Below are positions 57,536 through 64,000 of a stretch of 64,000 nucleotides of DNA, piece after piece. A program made the position numbers and the translations under genes. Each line of letters starts with the position of its first letter. Position 1 is the stretch's first letter. The DNA is taken from NCBI RefSeq assembly GCF_024349685.1, contig NZ_AP025944.1, forward strand, positions 1-64,000. The letters run 5' to 3'. The notes below the pieces were generated by a model. It was not told the origin of the DNA. It was given only the letters and a program-made list of their open reading frames with translations, and searched no databases. The stretch comes from Pseudomonas sp. LRP2-20 (GTDB taxonomy: Bacteria > Pseudomonadota > Gammaproteobacteria > Pseudomonadales > Pseudomonadaceae).

Positions 57536-59530
57536 GTGGCCAATCCTCTCCTGCAAAGCAGCCAAATTCCCGTCGACTATCCATCGATTACCCTTGAAAA
57601 CATGGTTGACGCCTTCGATTACGTGCTAGAGGCGCATGAGCAAGGCATTGCGCGGATCATCGAGCAGCAGCAGGCCCTTCCTACCTGGGACGACCTGGTG
57701 CTGGCGGTAGATGGCCTGGACGCACAGCTACTGGCAGTGCTTTACGCTTGTTTGCCACTTGTGGGCAAGGGCGCTGACTGGGGGCAGGCATTCGGCAGCT
57801 ATTTCGACAAGACGGTAACGCGCTTCGACCAAAAGTTCTGCAACAGCCGGCTGCAGGTCTTGTATGAGCGCTTGTCGAACACGGCCAACGGCGTGAATCT
57901 GGATGCCGCCAAGCGTGCCACCCTGCGCTGGCACCTCGGCAAGTTCGCTGTAAGCGGCGCCGCGCTGGCAGAACAGGACAAACCCCGTCTTGCCCAGTTG
58001 CAGGCTCAGATTGGCGCGCTGCGGGCAACCTTTCTGGCCAATATAGGCCGGCCTGGGCTCCTGATTGCAAACGAGGCGCAGTTGCAGGGGTTGCCGCAAA
58101 GGCTGCGCGAGGAGCTGGCGACACAGGCTAAAGCGGCTGGGGAACAGGGCTGGCTCATTGCTTGTGAAACCGCAGTCACCGAGGCAGTTCTAAACCAGGC
58201 GCAGCATCGCCCGCTACGCGAAAGGGTTTATCGCGCCTTTCACCTGCGCGGTGTAAGTAGCGACGCGGAACTGGATAACGGTACCCACCTGCAGCGGTTG
58301 GCAGAGCTGCTGGACGAGAAAGCCCGTTTGTTGGGCTACGCCAGTCACCTCGACCTCAGTCTGCTTGCCAAGAGCGCCGGCTCGGCCAGTCAGGTACGCG
58401 AATTTCTGTATGCACTGGCAAAGGATCTGCGCCCTGCGCTGGAGCAATGGCGTGCGGGTCTTCAACGACAGGCAGTGGTTCAACACCTGCAACAGGTCGA
58501 ACCCTGGGATGTTGGCTATCTACAGAACCGTGGCGGCGAGGTGCAGGCTGACACCGAGTTCCGCGAGCACTTCCCGCTGAAAACCGTAGTGGCGGCCCTG
58601 GTGGACCTGGCGCAGCGACTCTTTGCCCTTGAGCTGCGGCCCGTGGCACTGGCGACCTGGGACGCTAGCGTGCAGACCTTCGAGGTTTGGCAGGATCACG
58701 CCCGTGTTGGTTTCTTCTACCTGGACGCCGTTCAGCACCCCAGCAAGCAGGCCGATGCGGTGTATACCAACTATGTCCGTAACCGCCGGGTGGATGCCGA
58801 GGGTATCTATCACGCAGCGGTGGTGGTGGTGAACAGTGATATTCCAGCTGCACTGGCGGGCGCCGAGCCGCTGTTGGACCACCTGTCGCTGCGCAAGCTG
58901 TATCACGAGTTCGGCCACGCCTTGCATCACCTGTTGGTACGCACCGGCAACCATGTCATGTCCAACGTGACCGAGCTGGGTACCGATGGTGTGGAGCTTT
59001 TCGGCAAGTTGTTCGAGCGTTGGGTGTGGAATGCACGCTACCTGGCCTCCATTGCCACGCCGCGCCGGGATGGCAGCGGCATGAGCCAGACCGAGGCTGA
59101 ACGCTTCCTGGGGCAGTATCGCCAAGCCGACATCGGTGACAGCGGCCGTGACCTGAGCCTGGCACTCTTCGATCTGGACCTGCACGACACGCCGTTGGAC
59201 GGCAGAAGCCTGGCTCAGCGCCTGGCCGATGCGCGCGAGCGTTGTGGGTATTGGCCGTTGGCTGATTTCGAACGGCCCGCCCATGCGTTCGATCACCTGG
59301 TCACTGGTTACGATGCAGGTTTTTATGCCTACCTATGGGCCGATGTTCATGCATTCGACCTGTTTACCCGCTTCGAAGCCAATGGCTTGCTGGACCGTGC
59401 CACAGGCAAGGCATTGCAAGAGGCGCTGTTCGAGCCGGGTGCGTCACGCCCGCTGAGGGAGGGGCTGGAAACTTTCCTCGGGCGCTCGCCCAACCAGCAA
59501 GCCTATTTGCGCTGGCACGGCGTGTCCTGA
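57536..59530 (+). CDS. Second M3-family metallopeptidase (diverged PrlC paralogue)
   Basis: 664 residues from GTG 57536, preceded by AAGGTGA. The zinc motif HEFGH is at 457-461 and the third-ligand Glu is in GTDGVELFGKLFERW. The C-terminal GYDAGFYAYLWADVHAFDLF keeps the tyrosines. The OpdA loop equivalent to ANKRGGAW is replaced by DAVQHPSKQADAVY, so substrate choice should differ from PrlC. The N-terminal helical part is much less similar. It lies 136 bp after the YheV gene, so it probably has its own promoter. Confidence 0.9.
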   Translation: MANPLLQSSQIPVDYPSITLENMVDAFDYVLEAHEQGIARIIEQQQALPTWDDLVLAVDGLDAQLLAVLYACLPLVGKGADWGQAFGSYFDKTVTRFDQKFCNSRLQVLYERLSNTANGVNLDAAKRATLRWHLGKFAVSGAALAEQDKPRLAQLQAQIGALRATFLANIGRPGLLIANEAQLQGLPQRLREELATQAKAAGEQGWLIACETAVTEAVLNQAQHRPLRERVYRAFHLRGVSSDAELDNGTHLQRLAELLDEKARLLGYASHLDLSLLAKSAGSASQVREFLYALAKDLRPALEQWRAGLQRQAVVQHLQQVEPWDVGYLQNRGGEVQADTEFREHFPLKTVVAALVDLAQRLFALELRPVALATWDASVQTFEVWQDHARVGFFYLDAVQHPSKQADAVYTNYVRNRRVDAEGIYHAAVVVVNSDIPAALAGAEPLLDHLSLRKLYHEFGHALHHLLVRTGNHVMSNVTELGTDGVELFGKLFERWVWNARYLASIATPRRDGSGMSQTEAERFLGQYRQADIGDSGRDLSLALFDLDLHDTPLDGRSLAQRLADARERCGYWPLADFERPAHAFDHLVTGYDAGFYAYLWADVHAFDLFTRFEANGLLDRATGKALQEALFEPGASRPLREGLETFLGRSPNQQAYLRWHGVS

Positions 59531-59565
59531 CCGGAGGGGCTGGTCATATCGCAGGGATGCAGATA

Positions 59566-59581
59566 CTGTATATGAATACAG
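59566..59581. promoter_or_regulatory. LexA (SOS) box before the radical SAM gene
   Basis: CTGTATATGAATACAG fits the CTGT-N8-ACAG LexA consensus. It lies within a longer GATACTG...CAGTATC palindrome (59562-59585), ending 11 bp before the start codon. It should repress the downstream gene until DNA damage. Confidence 0.88.
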
Positions 59582-59596
59582 TATCAGGGGTTGGCG

Positions 59597-60655
59597 ATGA
59601 TACCTCCAGCAGCGTTAAAGGGCCGTGGTACGGCTCACAATCCGCATAACCGCTTCGCACCCAGCCATTCGGTGGCGGAGGACGACGGCTGGTACCAGGA
59701 GGTGCCCCAGACCCAGGGTACCGAGGTGCGCATCGAGACGGCGAAATCGGTCATCAGCCGCAACACTTCCCCCGACCTCCCCTTCGACCGTTCGATCAAT
59801 CCCTACCGAGGTTGCGAGCATGGTTGCATCTACTGCTATGCCCGCCCTTCGCATGCCTACTGGGATCTGTCTCCAGGTTTGGATTTCGAGACCAAGCTGA
59901 TTGCCAAGACCAACGCAGCCGAAGTGCTTGCGCAACAGCTGAGCAAGCCGGGCTACGTCTGTGCACCCATCAACCTGGGCTCCAACACCGACCCTTACCA
60001 GCCGATCGAGCGGGAGCAGCAACTGACAAGGCGGATACTGGAAGTGCTGCTGCGGTTTCGGCACCCGGTGACCATCGTCACCAAGGGCGCGCTGGTATTG
60101 CGCGACCTCGACCTGCTGGCCGAAATGGCCAGCCAGCGTCTGGTCCGGGTGATGATCAGCCTCACTACCCTGGACGATGACCTCAAGCGGGTGCTTGAGC
60201 CGCGCGCGGCGTCACCCAATGCCAGGTTGCGGGCCATTCGCGTATTGCGCGAGGCCGGTGTGCCGGTGGGTGTGCTGTGTTCACCGATGATCCCGATGAT
60301 CAACGACAGCGAGCTGGAACGTTTGCTGGAGGCTGCCAAGGAAGCGGGCGCGCAGAGCGCTGCCTACATGATGCTGCGCCTGCCTTTGGAAGTGGCGCCA
60401 TTATTCGAACAGTGGCTGCAGGACCATTACCCGCAGCGGGCCGCCCATGTGCTCAGCCTGATTCGCCAGAGCCGGGGTGGCGAGTTGTATGACAGCCGCT
60501 TTGGTGCGCGAATGCGTGGCGAAGGAATTTTTGCCGAGTTGTTGGCGCAGCGTTTTGCCAAGGCCATGAAGCGCCTGGATTTTGCCGGGCGCGAGGCGCA
60601 GTCTCTGGACTGCTCGGCGTTCTGCCCGCCGGGTGGGCAGATGGCATTGTTCTGA
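59597..60655 (+). CDS. PA0069-family radical SAM protein
   Basis: 352 residues from ATG 59597, with AGGGG upstream. The iron-sulfur cysteines CEHGCIYC (Cys73, Cys77, Cys80) follow YRG, and the next block is YARPSHAYWDLSPGLDFETK, characteristic of the spore-photolyase-like SPL family. This protein family was in the experimentally defined Pseudomonas aeruginosa LexA regulon (from memory), and the box here agrees. It may repair or modify damaged nucleic acid, but no substrate is known. Confidence 0.92.
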   Translation: MIPPAALKGRGTAHNPHNRFAPSHSVAEDDGWYQEVPQTQGTEVRIETAKSVISRNTSPDLPFDRSINPYRGCEHGCIYCYARPSHAYWDLSPGLDFETKLIAKTNAAEVLAQQLSKPGYVCAPINLGSNTDPYQPIEREQQLTRRILEVLLRFRHPVTIVTKGALVLRDLDLLAEMASQRLVRVMISLTTLDDDLKRVLEPRAASPNARLRAIRVLREAGVPVGVLCSPMIPMINDSELERLLEAAKEAGAQSAAYMMLRLPLEVAPLFEQWLQDHYPQRAAHVLSLIRQSRGGELYDSRFGARMRGEGIFAELLAQRFAKAMKRLDFAGREAQSLDCSAFCPPGGQMALF

Positions 60656-60711
60656 TGACAGTGGCCATCCCCAGCTCAGCTAATCCGAGATGATAATTAT
60701 GCTAATGGCTC

Positions 60712-60739
60712 TTGGCAGTTGATGCTTTTTTGCTATTAT
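60712..60739 (+). promoter_or_regulatory. Candidate sigma-70 promoter of the beta-carbonic anhydrase gene
   Basis: TTGGCA, 16 bp, TATTAT in an AT-rich stretch of the 283-bp gap before the gene. The rest of the gap shows nothing coding. Confidence 0.5.
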
Positions 60740-60938
60740 TCAATTCCCGCCTATCCGATCTGGAACACCCGTTCTAGAGCCTTCGAATTAAGTTTCAGTT
60801 AAGTTTTCCCCGCTAGCGTAGGAATCCGGTCAGCGAAGACTGTGATCTATCGCTCTCGCGCGTCATCTAAATCTGCGCATAGCCAGAATCTTTCACCGGT
60901 AAAATGGATTTACCTACACACCGTCAAGAGGATGAATC

Positions 60939-61658
60939 ATGCCCGTCAAGGACCCATCCAAGGTCATTCCGCAAGCCCCCGCGGAGAGCGCCGATGCCGC
61001 CCTGAAGCACATCGTCGACGGCTTCCTGCGCTTTCACCATGACGTCTTCCCCGAGCAGCAAGAGCTGTTCAAGAAGCTCGCCACCGCGCAAACCCCGCGC
61101 GCCATGTTCATCACCTGTGCCGACTCGCGCATTGTTCCCGAACTGATTACCCAGAGCTCGCCGGGCGACCTGTTCGTGACCCGTAACGTCGGTAACGTGG
61201 TACCCCCTTACGGCCAGATGAACGGCGGCGTGTCCAGCGCCATCGAGTACGCCGTGTCGGCATTGAAGGTGCACCACATCATCATCTGCGGTCACTCTGA
61301 CTGTGGCGCCATGCGTGCGGTGCTCAACCCGCAGTCGTTGACCAAGATGCCAACGGTTTCCGCCTGGCTGCGCCATGCGGAAGTGGCTCGTACCGTGGTC
61401 GAGAACAACTGTTCCTGCGGCAGCGAGCACGAAACCATGCAAGTGCTGACCAAGGAAAACGTGATCGCCCAGTTGCATCACCTGCGTACGCACCCATCGG
61501 TGGCGTCGCGCCTCGCAGCGGGTGAGCTGTACATCCACGGCTGGGTCTACGACATCGAAACCAGCAAGATCGAAGCCTACGACGCCGCCAGCGACAGCTT
61601 CCTGCCCCTGGCTGCTGGCGAGCCGATCCCGAGCGCCACTCCGAGAGGCCGCTACTAA
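60939..61658 (+). CDS. can: Beta-class carbonic anhydrase
   Basis: Interconverts CO2 and bicarbonate. The 239 residues have zinc ligands Cys60 and the Asp62/Arg64 dyad in ITCADSR, and His119 and Cys122 in CGHSDCGAM. The flanking VTRNVGNVVPPYGQMNGGV is typical. The next gene, 191 bp downstream, is a SulP anion transporter, a pairing seen in bicarbonate uptake systems. The single potential promoter is at 60712-60739. Confidence 0.95.
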   Translation: MPVKDPSKVIPQAPAESADAALKHIVDGFLRFHHDVFPEQQELFKKLATAQTPRAMFITCADSRIVPELITQSSPGDLFVTRNVGNVVPPYGQMNGGVSSAIEYAVSALKVHHIIICGHSDCGAMRAVLNPQSLTKMPTVSAWLRHAEVARTVVENNCSCGSEHETMQVLTKENVIAQLHHLRTHPSVASRLAAGELYIHGWVYDIETSKIEAYDAASDSFLPLAAGEPIPSATPRGRY

Positions 61659-61849
61659 GCGACCCGTCCAACGCTGAACCTTGAATAGCCGGCTGCACCC
61701 ATCGCGGGTGTGGCGCGGCCTTCGGCTGCCTTGAACATGCCCTGACTGCCCTGCCGGCGATTTCGCTGGCGGCCTGCGCCTGCGCGTTCGTCAGGGACCA
61801 AACGTGCCCACGGCCAGAGGAATGGCCGTGCGACAGAGAAAGGAGAACG

Positions 61850-63385
61850 ATGGTGAACATGACACAGTTGAAAGCGGCCCTGCCGCGTGAGTTGCTGGCG
61901 TCGGTGGTGGTGTTCCTGGTCGCCCTGCCGTTGTGCATGGGCATTGCGATCGCGTCGGGCATGCCGCCGGCCAAGGGCCTGATCACCGGCATCATCGGCG
62001 GTATCGTGGTCGGCTTCCTGGCGGGTTCGCCGCTGCAGGTCAGTGGCCCGGCAGCTGGCCTGGCGGTACTGGTGTTCGAGCTGGTACGCCAGCACGGCAT
62101 GGCGATGCTCGGGCCGATTCTGCTGCTCGCCGGCATCCTGCAGTTGCTGGCCGGGCGTTTGCGCCTGGGTTGCTGGTTCCGGGTCACGGCGCCGGCAGTG
62201 GTGTACGGCATGCTCGCCGGTATCGGCGTGCTGATCGTGCTGTCCCAGGTGCACGTGATGTTCGACACGGCGCCACAGCCGTCGGGTATGCAGAACCTGC
62301 TGGAATTCCCGTCCACCGTGGCCGCGGCCCTGCCGCTTGAACATGCAGGTTCTGGCTGGATGGCTGGCGCGCTGGGCTTGGGCACCATTGCCATCATGTG
62401 GGGTTGGGAACGCCTGCGGCCACAGAAGCTGCGCTTCGTGCCGGGCGCCTTGTTGGGCGTAGCGGCGATGACCGCCATTGCGATGTGGCTGGCGTTACCG
62501 GTGAACCGGGTGCAGGTGCCGGCGGACCTTTCCGAAGCGATCGACTGGATCCGCTTGGACGACCTGATGCAGTTGGCCGACCCGACCCTGCTGGTGGCGG
62601 CCTTCGCCCTGGCCTTCATCGCCAGTGCCGAGACGCTGTTGTCGGCGGCGGCGGTAGACCGCATGCACAGCGGCCAGCGCTCGGACTTCGACCGTGAACT
62701 GTCGGCGCAGGGCATCGGCAACATGCTCTGTGGTGTGCTGGGTGCATTGCCGATGACCGGGGTGATCGTGCGCAGTTCGGCCAACGTTCAGGCTGGCGCG
62801 CAAACCCGCGCTTCGGCAATTCTGCATGGCCTGTGGTTACTGGCGTTCGTGGTGGTGCTGAGCAGCGTGCTGCAGCAAATTCCAGTGGCGAGCCTGGCCG
62901 GGGTGCTGGTGTTCACCGGCGTGAAACTGGTGGATTTCAAGGCGTTTCGAGGGTTGGGCCGTTATGGGCGGATGCCGATGTTCACCTACGCGGCTACCGC
63001 GCTGGCGATCATCTTTACCGACCTGCTGACCGGCGTGCTGTTAGGCTTTGCCCTGACCTTGCTGAAGCTGGCGTTCAAGGCGGCGCGGCTGAAGATCAAC
63101 CTGGTGAGCCTGGAGAAAAACGGCCATATGGAGCTGCGGCTCAGTGGCGCGGCGACTTTCCTGAAGGTGCCGGCGTTGACCCAGGTGCTCGATACCGTGC
63201 CGGCGGGGACGACTTTGCATGTGCCGTTGGGCAACCTGAGCTATATCGACCATTCGTGCCTGGAACTGCTTGAGGACTGGCACCGCAGCAACGCGGCCAA
63301 TGGTGCGCGGCTGGTGATCGAGCAGCGGCGCTTGAAGCGGCGGATCGAGGGGCGGCTGCGCACCACGGCTGGCGTGGGGGCCTGA
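61850..63385 (+). CDS. SulP-family inorganic anion transporter with STAS domain
   Basis: 511-residue inner-membrane transporter. It has about 10-14 hydrophobic segments; KAALPRELLASVVVFLVALPLCMGIAI and GSPLQVSGPAAGLAVLVFELV carry the SulP signature. A cytoplasmic STAS domain lies at about 420-500 (GHMELRLSGAATFLKVPALT). AGGAG precedes ATG 61850. Given the carbonic anhydrase upstream, bicarbonate is a likely substrate, with sulfate the alternative. Confidence 0.92.
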   Translation: MVNMTQLKAALPRELLASVVVFLVALPLCMGIAIASGMPPAKGLITGIIGGIVVGFLAGSPLQVSGPAAGLAVLVFELVRQHGMAMLGPILLLAGILQLLAGRLRLGCWFRVTAPAVVYGMLAGIGVLIVLSQVHVMFDTAPQPSGMQNLLEFPSTVAAALPLEHAGSGWMAGALGLGTIAIMWGWERLRPQKLRFVPGALLGVAAMTAIAMWLALPVNRVQVPADLSEAIDWIRLDDLMQLADPTLLVAAFALAFIASAETLLSAAAVDRMHSGQRSDFDRELSAQGIGNMLCGVLGALPMTGVIVRSSANVQAGAQTRASAILHGLWLLAFVVVLSSVLQQIPVASLAGVLVFTGVKLVDFKAFRGLGRYGRMPMFTYAATALAIIFTDLLTGVLLGFALTLLKLAFKAARLKINLVSLEKNGHMELRLSGAATFLKVPALTQVLDTVPAGTTLHVPLGNLSYIDHSCLELLEDWHRSNAANGARLVIEQRRLKRRIEGRLRTTAGVGA

Positions 63386-63408
63386 GCTGAAGAGTGGTGT
63401 TGCCTGGC

Positions 63409-63487
63409 CGGGCCTCTTCGCGGGTGAACCCGCTCCTGCTGGAGTCGCGTTGCACCTGTGGGAGCGGGTCTGCTCGCGAAAAGGCCC
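63409..63487. repeat. REP pair between SulP gene and the convergent hypothetical gene
   Basis: TTCGCGGGTGAACCCGCTCC and, inverted, GGGAGCGGGTCTGCTCGCGAA; the second copy is less perfect. Confidence 0.88.
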
Positions 63488-63499
63488 GGTCAGGCGGAA

Positions 63500-64000
63500 T
63501 CAGGCCGGCTGGCCCAGCTCCACACCCAGCTGGCGCGACAGGCACGGCCAGCGCTTCCATGCCTCGCCTGTCTCGGGGCTGGTGAGGGTGTCGCGATAGG
63601 CTTCCACCGACTCTGCGGCAAAGCTTTCATCGTTCAGCATCTCATCCACCGAGTGGTGCACCACTTCATCCAGCTGGTTGGCGAAGGTTTCGCCAATCAA
63701 CTGGTGCGCGATCAGGTTGGCCACCGTGGTGTCGACCGGGATCAGCGGCTGCTGGAAGTGGCGGATGTACAGGTCGTTGACCTCCTCCACCAGGCGGTGC
63801 GCCAGGTAGGCCTCATCCAGCAGGCAATCGAGCCCCACATGCCCCTGCATCACACTCGGCGGCTGCAGGAAGTAGGCCTCGGCAATTTTCAGCACAGGTT
63901 TGATCTGCGATTCGATACCGGCTTCGCGGGCGACCTCGTGGGCGGCTTCCAGCAGCTCTGGAACTTGATCGATATAAGCGCTGACGAAGCGCGCCAAAGT
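63500..64000 (-). CDS. Conserved hypothetical protein, truncated at window edge
   Basis: The visible 165 residues end in QLGVELGQPA and include a helical region with EVARE, DEAYLAHRLVEEVNDLYIRH and DEVVHHSVDEMLNDESFAAE. The only start inside the window is a TTG at 63997 with no ribosome site, so the true start is probably beyond 64000. I do not recognise the family. It is convergent with the SulP gene across a REP pair. Confidence 0.75.
   Translation of the reverse strand, partial: TLARFVSAYIDQVPELLEAAHEVAREAGIESQIKPVLKIAEAYFLQPPSVMQGHVGLDCLLDEAYLAHRLVEEVNDLYIRHFQQPLIPVDTTVANLIAHQLIGETFANQLDEVVHHSVDEMLNDESFAAESVEAYRDTLTSPETGEAWKRWPCLSRQLGVELGQPA

Overview
The window starts at the GTG start codon of dnaA and runs through dnaN, recF and gyrB. 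It is therefore the right flank of a chromosomal replication origin in a GC-rich gammaproteobacterium. Gene content, order and repeats point to the Pseudomonas putida group: a glyQS/tag/lpxL/trkA/rsmB/fmt/def/dprA/tsaC/qor/hemF/aroE run, a trpI-trpBA divergon, and short extragenic REP palindromes with a CGCGGGtnnnCCCGCTCCCACA-like core. I see no tRNA, rRNA, CRISPR array, prophage or insertion sequence.

Layout. 1-6.2 kb: replication genes, with two perfect parS palindromes inside recF. 6.3-13.1 kb: a minus-strand accessory block (DUF1302 outer-membrane protein, DUF1329 protein, LysR regulator, MFS transporter, M14-type peptidase). 13.3-15.2 kb: a CapA-like metallophosphatase, a third parS and an RcnB-like protein. 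15.3-19.8 kb: a sulfide-oxidation module with a FisR-type sigma-54 regulator divergent from persulfide dioxygenase, sulfide:quinone reductase and a TauE/SafE exporter. 19.8-24.3 kb: LysR, GMC oxidoreductase and an MHS-type transporter. 24.5-40.3 kb: housekeeping genes (acyltransferase, gmhB, glyS, glyQ, tag, lpxL, trkA, rsmB, fmt, def, dprA, tsaC, qor, hemF, aroE). 40.7-44.2 kb: choline-sulfate use (choX-like, betC, LysR). 44.4-49.2 kb: a small divergent pair, trpA-trpB/trpI, DUF883 and dodecin. 49.3-54.4 kb: small envelope and stress genes (two DUF1161 proteins, luciferase-like oxidoreductase, OsmC, two tandem lipoproteins, a zincin lipoprotein). 54.4-60.7 kb: HAD and gamma-carbonic-anhydrase-like proteins, prlC and a diverged M3 peptidase beside it, and a radical SAM gene behind a LexA box. 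60.9-63.4 kb: beta-carbonic anhydrase with a SulP transporter. The right edge cuts a conserved hypothetical gene.

Main signals beyond gene calling. (1) Eighteen exact DnaA boxes (TTATCCACA), 16 of them between 22.4 and 46.1 kb and mostly inside genes, where well under one would be expected from base composition. (2) Three exact parS sites within 15 kb of dnaA. (3) A tandem operator-like repeat in the fisR-pdo intergenic region. (4) A 261-bp giant palindrome at 37.1-37.3 kb. (5) A palindromic SOS box before the radical SAM gene. (6) A second, diverged M3 metallopeptidase next to prlC. No wholly new multi-gene system is evident. The densest unexplained signal is the DnaA-box field.
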